A DNA stretch of 43,236 bases from CAYZXU01 sp964482535 (GTDB taxonomy: Bacteria > Desulfobacterota > Desulfobacteria > Desulfobacterales > BuS5). Positions 8,154-16,260 of the stretch are shown here, in pieces. Position numbers and translations under genes: made by a program. The stretch lies in NCBI GenBank assembly GCA_964482535.1, contig CAYZXU010000005.1, positions 1-43,236 of the forward strand, in the 5' to 3' direction. The notes below the pieces were generated by a model. That model was given only the letters and a program-made list of their open reading frames with translations, did not search any database and was not told where the DNA came from. Positions within the stretch are counted from its first letter, which is position 1. The number at the start of each line of letters is the position of its first letter.

Positions 8154-8630
8154 TTAGAGTAGATTTTTTCCCTTTGCATTTTTATAATGCTTGAGAAGGT
8201 CGATCATGGTGAGATCCGCTATAATCCTTTTTTCATCATCTATAATCGCAATTTCTTTTACGTTATGTTTTATCATACGTTTGAGAACAGACTCTACGTC
8301 ATCGGAAATCAGGGCAAAAAATATTTTATCCAGCATGAAATCTTTTGCCGTTTCCGAAACAGCCATGCTTATAAGGTGTCTGGAACTGATATCTGTATCA
8401 TGATATAGAAAAAACACGTGTCTGATCAGATTCCCCAAAGATATGATACCTTTCAACCTTTCCTGGTCATCTACAACATAAACGATGCGGGAATGATTTG
8501 ATTCAATAAAAGCGTCAAGGATTTCGCTGACACACGCCCCTTCGTTTACCTTCGGTATATTACGCTGTTGCAGCTCCTCTACAAAATCGGCGATTTTGCC
8601 GAGACTGTTTTTTTTATTTGTTTTTGTCAT
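8154..8630 (-). CDS. CBS-domain pair protein
   Basis: This soluble protein has 158 residues and two CBS motifs: about 30-80 (NHSRIVYVVDDQERLKGIIS) and 95-150 (IAIIDDEKRIIADLTMIDLL). CBS pairs bind adenosine nucleotides and regulate linked enzymes or channels. The gene begins 17 bases inside the antiporter gene upstream, and its ribosome site (ggtggag) lies in that gene. It is therefore co-translated with the antiporter and may sense energy charge or ion state for it. That role is inferred from linkage. Confidence 0.85.
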   Translation of the reverse strand: MTKTNKKNSLGKIADFVEELQQRNIPKVNEGACVSEILDAFIESNHSRIVYVVDDQERLKGIISLGNLIRHVFFLYHDTDISSRHLISMAVSETAKDFMLDKIFFALISDDVESVLKRMIKHNVKEIAIIDDEKRIIADLTMIDLLKHYKNAKGKNLL

Positions 8631-9903
8631 TATGCTCCACCAATGATTTTACTTTTTTGTTTGATATTTCACCTGCCCTTGTCAAGGCAAATTTTGTAAG
8701 GACAGGGCCTATAATTTCAAAAAAAATGCAGGTTGCAGTAATAGTGGCAAGCACAATAGCGCCGATTTTGGCAGCATGCGGCAGATTGTACTCTGCGGCA
8801 ATCCGGGAAAAATCGTTATTAACGATAAGTGAAAGACCGATTGCTACGCCTGCCTGGGAAAGGATGCAGAATCCGAGATATTTTTGAATTTTTTTTTCAA
8901 GTCTGCCCAGTTTTGCTCCCCAGTAGGCGCCCACTGTTAGTCCTGCTGAACGGCCCAGGATGTATACAACTCCGATACCTCCCAGGGCAGGAATGGCTGA
9001 TATCCTGAGATGTGCGCCTGCAAGACAAAAGAACAGCAGGAATACAAGGGGCATGATTTCACCGAGAGGAGTTCTTACGCTCTGGACAACCGCTTCACTT
9101 TGGTCGTTTACGAGTACAAATCCGACCATCATATTGGCCAAGATATAAGACAGGTTCCAATGTATGGATAGACCTGTGGTAAAAAAGACGACCCCAAAAA
9201 GGATAATAAAAATATCCCGCGAGTTATGCAGTTTTCCTATAATCCGTGAGAAGATAATTCCAATGAAACCTCCCAGTATAAGGCTCAGGGAAATTTCTAA
9301 TACTGGTGTCCACAGTGCCGGCAGGATGGATGTTGCGGTATTGGAACATTCTGCGATGAGAAGATTTTTTGACAGGGCAGCTGCAAAACCGAATATTATA
9401 ACAGCCAGGCCGTCGTCAAATCCAACTACTGCATAAACGCTTTTTGTGAGAGAGCCTCTTGCTTTGTATTCCTGAATGATGGCGACAGTCCCTGCAGGTG
9501 CACTGGCCGGAGCCATGGCGCCAAAAATAATAGATAAAGGCAGATCGCGGGTTAAGGCATATATGGCAGCGGTCACTATGAGAAATGCCATAACCGATTC
9601 TGCAAAAATAACAATAATAATACCTTTTCCAATCCGCTTCAAAGAGGATAAACTTAATTCTGAACCGATGGTAAAGGCAACAAAACCCAGGGCAATCTCC
9701 GACAGGAATGAAAGCTGTTGGATGGCATGATCGTCAAAAATATTCAGAACCGATGGCCCGAGAATGACCCCTAAAATCATATACCCAATGATTGTCGGGA
9801 GATTCACACGTTTTGCTATCAGCCCCATATAAAAACCGGTAATTGTGACTACTCCCAGCAGGGTCAATAGAGATGTGTGCAGAAAGGAAAGGTCAAATTT
9901 CAT
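8614..9903 (-). CDS. cation/proton antiporter (CPA2/KefB-like)
   Basis: The product has 429 residues with about 12 hydrophobic segments and no soluble C-terminal domain. The segment LPTIIGYMILGVILGPS near residue 35 and VVGFDDGLAVIIFGFA near residue 160 are hallmarks of the Na+/H+ or K+/H+ exchanger superfamily. The paired Asp in FDD marks the ion-binding helix. It would exchange Na+ or K+ for protons in the inner membrane. The last 17 bases overlap the CBS gene, forming a two-gene unit that diverges from the radical SAM gene at 10039. The transported cation cannot be decided from sequence. Confidence 0.88.
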   Translation of the reverse strand: MKFDLSFLHTSLLTLLGVVTITGFYMGLIAKRVNLPTIIGYMILGVILGPSVLNIFDDHAIQQLSFLSEIALGFVAFTIGSELSLSSLKRIGKGIIIVIFAESVMAFLIVTAAIYALTRDLPLSIIFGAMAPASAPAGTVAIIQEYKARGSLTKSVYAVVGFDDGLAVIIFGFAAALSKNLLIAECSNTATSILPALWTPVLEISLSLILGGFIGIIFSRIIGKLHNSRDIFIILFGVVFFTTGLSIHWNLSYILANMMVGFVLVNDQSEAVVQSVRTPLGEIMPLVFLLFFCLAGAHLRISAIPALGGIGVVYILGRSAGLTVGAYWGAKLGRLEKKIQKYLGFCILSQAGVAIGLSLIVNNDFSRIAAEYNLPHAAKIGAIVLATITATCIFFEIIGPVLTKFALTRAGEISNKKVKSLVEHNDKNK

Positions 9904-10038
9904 TAGGTAAACAGCCCTTAATCAGTATTTTAAGAATTGCCTGTTTATAATAATTAAATTTTGTTTTTATATCAACATCAATGTCATTAACTTAAAAATA
10001 TTTTGCCGTTAAATTTTAATAATGATACAAAGAATATT

Positions 10039-11358
10039 ATGGAAATTAAAAAAAATATACATAAAAGTAAAGGTATAAACGAATTTGTGACAGCAGTTGC
10101 TGCTAATACAGAAGGCGAAATCATTGAGATAGAAGGATTTGCGGCCGTGGGTATGGCCGGATCTGACTTTGTACCCCTTACAAAAAGCAACACTATAACT
10201 ATGCCTTTTGGCGGAGAATTTATGTTTCTTCCTGACAGGATACCCATAGTTTATAATATTGCAGCCGGTAGATTTGAAGCTTTAACTGAAAATCCTTACG
10301 TTTTGGGTGAAAAAATAATGCCCGTTGCCGCATTTAATTCACCCGGGTACACTATTTCATATATAAGCGCTTATAAAGAAGATGATAATGCAGTTTTTCT
10401 GCCTCTTTTTTCTTATGGGGCTGTTGGATGGAGTAATGGGGGCTTCAGATCGGCGGTAATCCTTGTTGACAGTGAGAGGCGCCAGGATTTAAGGCTTATG
10501 CAGCAGGATAAGGTTGTTTCAGGCGTGGGGAAGATGAGGAAAAAAATGCCCGGCAACAGACTGAGAGCGCATCTTGAAAAATGTGCTCTTGAATATGGAT
10601 GTCCTGCCGGCAAAAATTTTTTTTTAGGAAGATACGAAGCTCCTCTGCCGACTTCACAGCATTGCAATGCAAGATGTCTGGGCTGCATCTCCCTGCAGGA
10701 AAACAGCGAATTGAAAAGCAGTCAAAACAGAATCACCTTTACTCCAACCCCTGAAGAGATTGCAGCCGTAGCTCTTGAGCATATAAAAAAAGTAGATAAA
10801 AGCATTGTCAGTTTTGGGCAGGGCTGCGAAGGCGACCCTCTTCTATCTGCTGATGTGATTGAAAAGGCTATTAAAATAATCCGGTCTGAAACAAAAAGAG
10901 GAACAATTAATATTAACACCAACGGAAGCCTGCCCGATATAATTAATCATCTGTTTGACGCAGGTTTGGACAGTATCCGCATAAGCTTGAACAGTGTTAG
11001 AGGCAGATGTTATGATGCTTATTTCAGACCAAAAGGCTATAGTTTTTCCCATGTAAAAAAAAGCATAGATATTGCGGTTGCCAGGAAAAAATTTGTTTCA
11101 ATAAATTATTTAAACTGCCCCGGGTTTACTGATACGCCTGAAGAGATAGAAGCTCTGATTTTGTTTATAAAAAAACATGGGCTGAATATGATACAGTGGA
11201 GAAATTTAAACTTCGATCCTTTGAGATATCTTGACATTATGAATAAAACTGCAAGGCACAGCAAGCCGGCAGGCATGCGAATCACCTTTAAAAAAATAAA
11301 AAAAGCTTTTCCAAAATTAAAACATGGGTATTTTAATCCTCCCAAAGAAAAATTTTAG
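10039..11358 (+). CDS. radical SAM protein of unknown specificity
   Basis: The product is about 439 residues from ATG 10039. An upstream in-frame TTG at 10003 has no ribosome site and is less likely. The SAM-cleaving [4Fe-4S] motif CxxxCxxC is C209, C213 and C216 (HCNARCLGCIS), placed unusually late. About 200 residues of other sequence precede it, including a beta-rich stretch with SNGGFRSAVILVDSERRQD. Downstream are FGQGCEGDPLL and NINTNGSLPD, which match the glycine-rich and ribose motifs of the TIM barrel. No obvious second Fe-S (SPASM) motif is present. It stands alone, diverging from the antiporter. Function cannot be assigned; protein or RNA modification are possibilities. Confidence 0.8.
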   Translation: MEIKKNIHKSKGINEFVTAVAANTEGEIIEIEGFAAVGMAGSDFVPLTKSNTITMPFGGEFMFLPDRIPIVYNIAAGRFEALTENPYVLGEKIMPVAAFNSPGYTISYISAYKEDDNAVFLPLFSYGAVGWSNGGFRSAVILVDSERRQDLRLMQQDKVVSGVGKMRKKMPGNRLRAHLEKCALEYGCPAGKNFFLGRYEAPLPTSQHCNARCLGCISLQENSELKSSQNRITFTPTPEEIAAVALEHIKKVDKSIVSFGQGCEGDPLLSADVIEKAIKIIRSETKRGTININTNGSLPDIINHLFDAGLDSIRISLNSVRGRCYDAYFRPKGYSFSHVKKSIDIAVARKKFVSINYLNCPGFTDTPEEIEALILFIKKHGLNMIQWRNLNFDPLRYLDIMNKTARHSKPAGMRITFKKIKKAFPKLKHGYFNPPKEKF

Positions 11359-11447
11359 CATAGGTTTTTTTATAAGTATGGATTTTACAGTTTGAAAAAC
11401 CATTTTTTAAACTCCCTTCTCTTTGTTGAAGCCCATATAAAAATTTC

Positions 11448-11477
11448 TTGACATTTTTTGAGTTTTCAACTTAGTTA
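11448..11477 (+). promoter_or_regulatory. possible promoter of the acyl-CoA degradation cluster
   Basis: A perfect -35 hexamer TTGACA lies at 11448-11453. At the right distance the -10 is poor (TAGTTA, 11472-11477). It lies about 85 bases before the first gene of the cluster in an AT-rich gap of about 200 bases. Support is only the -35 match and position. Confidence 0.25.
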
Positions 11478-11561
11478 TTCTAATTGGTCTTATCTTAATT
11501 TAATTAATCCCAAGTTGTATAATCTAAAACAGTTTTTTCTAATTGTCGGAGGATATTTGTT

Positions 11562-11993
11562 ATGACTACAAAAGCAGTGCCTGAAGGAGTACCTGTTGAA
11601 AACTATTTTTACAAAATGCCTGAAAGCGGTGATGAAGGACCAAGTCTGTTGGGAAGTCGTTGCACAACCTGTGGAGAAGTCTATTTTCCTCAAACCCCTC
11701 AATGCAAAAAATGTTACACTGAAACCACTGAAGTTATGGTTTTGAGCAGAGTAGGGAAAGTACACAGTTCTACCATAGTGCATCTTGCACCGTCCGTATA
11801 TGCAGGTGAAGTGCCTTATGCCCTAGGTCAGGTTGAGCTGGATAATGGAGTGTTAATACCGACTCGTTTAGTCGGTGGGGTGGAAAAACCGGTCCCCATA
11901 GGAACAGAGGTCGAGCTGGAGCTGGAGGCTTTAGGTAAGGACGATGACGGAAATAATATAATTGTTCATACCTTTAGACCACTGACAGGCTGA
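11562..11993 (+). CDS. DUF35 zinc-ribbon/OB-fold partner of the next thiolase
   Basis: The product has 143 residues. A rubredoxin-like zinc ribbon with two CxxC pairs (CTTCGEVYFPQTPQCKKC, about 36-53) is followed by an OB fold (about 60-140). This is the DUF35 architecture. Such proteins form complexes with thiolase-like enzymes. Characterised cases are BbsA with BbsB in anaerobic toluene degradation and the archaeal thiolase/HMG-CoA synthase complex. The gene is the first of the + strand cluster, 84 bases before a thiolase, and has a strong ribosome site (ggagga). It probably shapes the CoA tunnel of that thiolase. The N-terminal 30 residues are specific to this copy. Confidence 0.88.
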   Translation: MTTKAVPEGVPVENYFYKMPESGDEGPSLLGSRCTTCGEVYFPQTPQCKKCYTETTEVMVLSRVGKVHSSTIVHLAPSVYAGEVPYALGQVELDNGVLIPTRLVGGVEKPVPIGTEVELELEALGKDDDGNNIIVHTFRPLTG

Positions 11994-12042
11994 TAAGTCA
12001 GCTTTTTATAACTATTTTTTTGGCGGCTTACATTTAATAATC

Positions 12043-12056
12043 ATAACAGCTGTTAT
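12043..12056. promoter_or_regulatory. 14-bp perfect palindrome before the first thiolase
   Basis: ATAACAGCTGTTAT lies 20 bases before the start codon and just ahead of the ribosome site. It could be an operator or a small RNA hairpin affecting initiation. No second copy was found. Confidence 0.3.
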
Positions 12057-12076
12057 CAGCTCATAAGGAAAACATA

Positions 12077-13222
12077 ATGGAAAAGATTTATATATTAGGA
12101 ACAGGATTGCACCCTTTCGGAAGGTTCCCCGATAAAACCTATGGAGAACTTGGGCGTGTGGCAACAAATAATGCACTTAAAGATGCTGGAACGCCGTGGC
12201 AAGATGTTGAGATGATTTATGCAACTTCCATGCTTGAGGGCTCATCCTGGGGCACAAAAGTGGCGCGTGCATGCGGAGCTACAGGCATACCGATTATAAA
12301 TATTGAGGCTGCATGCTGCAGTACTTCAGCTGCTATTGTTCAGGCAAGCTTTGCAATAGGTTCAGGGATGCACGATCTGGTTCTTTGCGTGGGCGCTGAG
12401 AAACAGCAGCGTGGTTTTATACCTGCACAGGATCAGCCTCACTGGATGAGATATATGGGTCTTGGTACATACCCTTCAATGTACGCGCAGATGATGCAGC
12501 GGCACATGCATGAATACGGCACAACCCTGGAGCAGATGGCATGGCTTTCCATTAAAAGCCACAAAAACGCTTCCAAGAACTCTTTTGCACATTACCAGAA
12601 TATGCCCAATTTGACTGTTGATGAAGTTATAGGTTCAAGAATGGTTTGCGACCCATACCGGATATTAATGATTGCGCCCACCAGTGAAGGTGCCGGAGCA
12701 GTTTTACTGGGAAGTGAAAAAGCCATAAAAAAATACAGCGTACGTAAACCCATAGAGATTGTGGCTGCTTCTCATCGCGCGCATATATACGACAGAGAGA
12801 CCATCCTGTATCCTCCACCCTTGCTTGGAATGGTTGCAAAAGATGCATATGAGCAGGCAGGCATAGGACCTGAGGATATCGACATGGCAATGATTCAGGA
12901 TGGAATGCCTATCGGAGAGATCGAGGGCCTGGAAGAGATGGGCTTTTGCAAAGAGGGTGAGGGCGGTACCATGGCTGTCCCCATAAAGGGGAAAGACTAC
13001 GGGCGAACATGGATTCAGGGGGATTTTCCTGTCAATACTGATGGCGGTTATATGTCCAGGGGTAATTGCATAGGAGCCACAGGCGCCGCAGGTATTGCCG
13101 AAGCAGTACTTCAGCTCAGGGGAGAAGCAGGTCAGAGACAGGCCCCGAAAAAAATGAATACTGCCCTGGTTCATAATATGGGCGCCGGCATACAGGCATC
13201 CATAGCGATTCTTAAAAAATAG
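12077..13222 (+). CDS. SCP2-type thiolase family protein (BbsB-like)
   Basis: The product has 381 residues and a thiolase fold. The nucleophile region reads IEAACCSTSAA, and C81 aligns with the acyl-accepting Cys. The later GHPxGATG motif, which normally supplies a catalytic His, reads RGNCIGATG here (N330). The terminal HNMGAG block is kept. With DUF35 directly upstream it resembles the two-component BbsAB thiolase, which cleaves benzoylsuccinyl-CoA. SDR and acyl-CoA dehydrogenase genes follow, giving a full beta-oxidation set (dehydrogenase, hydratase, alcohol dehydrogenase, thiolase). It most likely cleaves a 3-oxoacyl-CoA with a bulky or cyclic group. The His loss is by manual alignment. 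Confidence 0.8.
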   Translation: MEKIYILGTGLHPFGRFPDKTYGELGRVATNNALKDAGTPWQDVEMIYATSMLEGSSWGTKVARACGATGIPIINIEAACCSTSAAIVQASFAIGSGMHDLVLCVGAEKQQRGFIPAQDQPHWMRYMGLGTYPSMYAQMMQRHMHEYGTTLEQMAWLSIKSHKNASKNSFAHYQNMPNLTVDEVIGSRMVCDPYRILMIAPTSEGAGAVLLGSEKAIKKYSVRKPIEIVAASHRAHIYDRETILYPPPLLGMVAKDAYEQAGIGPEDIDMAMIQDGMPIGEIEGLEEMGFCKEGEGGTMAVPIKGKDYGRTWIQGDFPVNTDGGYMSRGNCIGATGAAGIAEAVLQLRGEAGQRQAPKKMNTALVHNMGAGIQASIAILKK

Positions 13223-13263
13223 GCTTCTGATAATAAAACAGGAAAAATCGGAGGTTTTAATAT

Positions 13264-14034
13264 ATGAATCAGGATAAATTTTCATTAAAAAACAGGGTTG
13301 CAATAGTTACAGGCGGAGGCACAGGCATAGGAAGGGGTATAGCCCTTGAATTTGCAAAAGCAGGCTCGGATGTTGTGGTTGCCGGCTTAGGAATTGAAGG
13401 CCTTGAAAAAGTAGCAGATGAGGTAAGGGGTATTGGCAAAAAGGCATTGGCATTTGAAATTGATGTCCGTGATCCGGAACAGATTGAGAATGTGGTAGCG
13501 CAAACTCTTTCCGAATTCGGCAAGATTGATATTTTGGTCAATAATGCCGGAGCTAACTTTCAGTCAAAGCCTGAAGATTTAAGTGTGGGCGGCTGGACTG
13601 CGATAATGGATATCAATTTAAAAGGACCGTTTATCTTCTGTAAAGCAGTAGGCAAAGAGATGATTAAACAGAAATCAGGGGCAATTATTAATATATCATC
13701 AGCTACAGGAAGAGACGGGTCAGGCATGATGGTCCATTATGCATCATCAAAGGCAGGCCTGATGATGTTTACCAAATCTCTCGCAATGGCATGGGCAAAA
13801 CATAATATAAGAGTAAACAGCATAGCCCCTGGATATATCTGGACTGAAGGGGCTGATATTATGTATAAGGATGACCCTGAAAAACGAAAAATGCCGCCGA
13901 ATCCAGGAGCATTGAACAGGTGGGGCAAACCCGAAGAGATAGGGCTAACTGCTGTTTTTCTGGCATCTGATGCTTCAAGTTTTGTAACAGGGCACACCCT
14001 TTTTGCAGATGGCGGCATGATAGTGCCTGATTAA
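13264..14034 (+). CDS. short-chain dehydrogenase/reductase (3-hydroxyacyl-CoA dehydrogenase type)
   Basis: The product has 256 residues, the classical SDR length. The cofactor loop TGGGTGIGRG is at 16-25 and NNAG at about 93-96. The catalytic Ser is in ISSATG (about 145), with Y159 and K163 in YASSK. The C-terminus LFADGGMIVPD is typical of FabG-like enzymes. It would oxidise a 3-hydroxyacyl-CoA to the 3-oxo compound with NAD(P)+. It lies between a thiolase and an acyl-CoA dehydrogenase in the same orientation, in the place of BbsC/D-like enzymes of benzylsuccinate beta-oxidation. Ribosome site cggagg. Substrate unknown. Confidence 0.88.
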   Translation: MNQDKFSLKNRVAIVTGGGTGIGRGIALEFAKAGSDVVVAGLGIEGLEKVADEVRGIGKKALAFEIDVRDPEQIENVVAQTLSEFGKIDILVNNAGANFQSKPEDLSVGGWTAIMDINLKGPFIFCKAVGKEMIKQKSGAIINISSATGRDGSGMMVHYASSKAGLMMFTKSLAMAWAKHNIRVNSIAPGYIWTEGADIMYKDDPEKRKMPPNPGALNRWGKPEEIGLTAVFLASDASSFVTGHTLFADGGMIVPD

Positions 14035-14070
14035 ATTAAATTATAAAGTTTTTATAAGGAGAAGCAAATA

Positions 14071-15237
14071 ATGCTTAATTTTGAATTGTCTGAAGAACAT
14101 AAAATGATACAAAATACTGTCAGGGAGTTTGCGAATAAAGAGGTTAAACCCTTAGCAGAGGAGTTTGACAGATCTCCAGAATTTTTAACAAAAGAGTTTC
14201 TCAAACTTTTTAAAAAAATGGGTGACCTTGGTTTTTACGGTTTGATGTTCCCGGAAGAGTACGAGGGAATAGGAGACGGATTTGACATTCTGGGAGCCTC
14301 CATAGTTCACAGGGAACTTGCCAAGGTAAGCGCTGGAACAGCTTCATCATATATGCCCCAGATTATTGTTGGCGGAGTTATAATGAGTCGTTTCTGTTCT
14401 GAAGAGCAGAAAAAAAAATATCTCCCTGGTCTTGCCACAGGAGAAAAGATTGTCTGCCTTGCCGTAACAGAGCCGAATGCCGGTTCGGACGTATCCGCAA
14501 TCCAGACCGATTTTTATCTTGACGGAGATGAATATGTTTTAAACGGCTCAAAGCAGTTTATTACAAATGCGCCTGTTGCGGATGTTTTTTATATTCTTGC
14601 AAAGGATAAGGAAGACGGAGAGCACTGCGGGTTTTTAATAGACAAAGGGACAAAGGGTCTTGCAGTTGGTCCGCATCTTGATAAAATGGGGCACAGGGCT
14701 TCACCCACATCAGAAGTTTTCATGGATGACTGTCGCATTCCCAAGGAGAATATAATAGGGGAAAAGGGAAAAGGCGTTACCCAGTCTCTCACGGGAATAG
14801 AGGTGGAAAGAATCATGTGTTCAAGTGAAAATGTGGGCATAGCCGAAGCAGCTCTGGCGGAATCTATCAAGTACTCAAAGGAAAGAATATCTTTCGGCAA
14901 GCCTATCTGCAAACATCAGGCTGTTCAGGGTCTTCTTGCAGAGATGGCAACAGGCGTTAAAACAGGCGAGGCCATGCTGTACTATGCTATATGGGATTTT
15001 TTGAAAAATAAGGACGTTCCTAAAAAATTCCCCTCTCTTTCTACATCCATAGTTAAATACTATACAGGTCAAATGGTTGAGAGAGTTACTTCCCATGCTG
15101 TCCAGATTCATGGAGGATATGGCTATATCAAGGAGTATCCTGTTGAACGTTTTATGCGTGATTCAAAATTGTTCCAGATCGGAGGCGGAACCTCCCAGAT
15201 CCAGGAAATGCTGATAGCAAGGAATCTGCTGGCATAA
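14071..15237 (+). CDS. acyl-CoA dehydrogenase with isovaleryl-CoA-dehydrogenase-type base
   Basis: The product has 388 residues and the full three-domain acyl-CoA dehydrogenase fold. Motifs include AVTEPNAGSD (FAD/substrate), FITNAP and the C-terminal HGGYGY block. The position of the usual catalytic Glu near the C-terminus reads QIGGGTSQIQ, with Gly instead of Glu. A Glu is found in helix G instead (E246 in IEVERIMCSS). Isovaleryl-CoA and long-chain acyl-CoA dehydrogenases use this alternative base, which fits branched or bulky acyl chains. It would introduce a 2,3-double bond and pass electrons to ETF (not in the window). It is followed by a crotonase after a hairpin. Confidence 0.88.
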   Translation: MLNFELSEEHKMIQNTVREFANKEVKPLAEEFDRSPEFLTKEFLKLFKKMGDLGFYGLMFPEEYEGIGDGFDILGASIVHRELAKVSAGTASSYMPQIIVGGVIMSRFCSEEQKKKYLPGLATGEKIVCLAVTEPNAGSDVSAIQTDFYLDGDEYVLNGSKQFITNAPVADVFYILAKDKEDGEHCGFLIDKGTKGLAVGPHLDKMGHRASPTSEVFMDDCRIPKENIIGEKGKGVTQSLTGIEVERIMCSSENVGIAEAALAESIKYSKERISFGKPICKHQAVQGLLAEMATGVKTGEAMLYYAIWDFLKNKDVPKKFPSLSTSIVKYYTGQMVERVTSHAVQIHGGYGYIKEYPVERFMRDSKLFQIGGGTSQIQEMLIARNLLA

Positions 15238-15330
15238 TTTTACTGTATGGTTATATAAATAGTGCCCGAACAAAAAATGCTGATTTATACTTTTTCTTTG
15301 GGCGCTAAATAATTAAATTAAAATTTTTCT

Positions 15331-15373
15331 AAACTTTCATGCCAGGTTTTATGCCTGGCATGAAAGTTTAATT
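15331..15373 (+). terminator. strong hairpin inside the cluster
   Basis: Perfect 16-base arms (aaactttcatgccagg at 15331-15346 and its complement at 15354-15369) enclose a 7-base loop, followed by taatttt. It lies between the acyl-CoA dehydrogenase and the crotonase, so it may end or attenuate the upstream transcript. Confidence 0.65.
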
Positions 15374-15402
15374 TTAAGAAAATAATGAAAGGAGTATCTT
15401 GT

Positions 15403-16197
15403 ATGGACTACAAACAGATCCTTTTAGATAAAAAAGACGGTATTGCAACTATTACATTAAACCGTCCCAAACTCATGAATCCGCTCAGTACGGTTGTCGC
15501 TCTGGAAGTTCAGGATGCAATACGTGATATTGAAGCTGATGATTCGATAAATGTTGTTGTTCTAACGGGTGCAGGCAAAAATTTTTCCGCCGGCGGCGAT
15601 TTGACTGAACAGGATAATAGAAACAAGAGTGACGATCCCCATGAGCTTGGTTATTTTCTAAAAGATGTTAAAAAATTTTTTGACGCGTTATACTACTGCA
15701 GCAAGCCAACCATAGCCATGGTTAAAGGCTATGCCCTTGCAGGCGGAATCGAGATGATACTTATATGCGACATGGCGGTTGTTGCCGAGGATGCAACAAT
15801 AGGCGATCAGCATATTAATAATGCTCTTATAGGTGGAATATGCACCACTGTTCATCTGCCAAGAGCTATAGGTTTTAAAAAATGCAATGAACTTGTTTAC
15901 ACCGGTCTCTGGATTGATGGAAAGGAAGCTGAAAAAATAGGGCTTGTCAACTATGCAGTTCCTGTGGACAAACTGGAAGAAGAGACCTATAAACTTGCGG
16001 CAAAAGTTGCTTCAAAGAGTCGTTATGTACTTGCTGAATCAAAGGCGCTCATACTGCAGCAGAGAGAAATACCTCTGCCCAACGCATTGGAACTTGGATT
16101 AATGTCCTTAAAATATGTTTTAGGCAACAGTGCGGATACCGCTGAGGCATGGGCTGCATTTCAGGAAAAGAGAAAGCCTGTTTATAAAGGCCGTTAA
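15403..16197 (+). CDS. crotonase-family protein lacking one catalytic Glu
   Basis: The product has 264 residues. ATG 15403 is preferred over ATG 15385 because the gaaaggag ribosome site lies between them. The oxyanion-hole segments FSAGGDL and ALAGGIEM are present. Of the two Glu residues used by enoyl-CoA hydratases, the first is kept (E117). The second is replaced by His (H137) in IGDQHINNALIGG, where hydratases have PExxxGxxPG. Crotonases lacking one Glu often act as isomerases, hydrolases or C-C lyases rather than hydratases. Its place after an acyl-CoA dehydrogenase still allows a hydratase-like step on an unusual substrate. Confidence 0.85.
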   Translation: MDYKQILLDKKDGIATITLNRPKLMNPLSTVVALEVQDAIRDIEADDSINVVVLTGAGKNFSAGGDLTEQDNRNKSDDPHELGYFLKDVKKFFDALYYCSKPTIAMVKGYALAGGIEMILICDMAVVAEDATIGDQHINNALIGGICTTVHLPRAIGFKKCNELVYTGLWIDGKEAEKIGLVNYAVPVDKLEEETYKLAAKVASKSRYVLAESKALILQQREIPLPNALELGLMSLKYVLGNSADTAEAWAAFQEKRKPVYKGR

Positions 16198-16260
16198 TGC
16201 CTTTTATATTATAAAGGCTAAATCTTTTTAATTAAGTTTGAATTAGGAGATCCATAAAAA

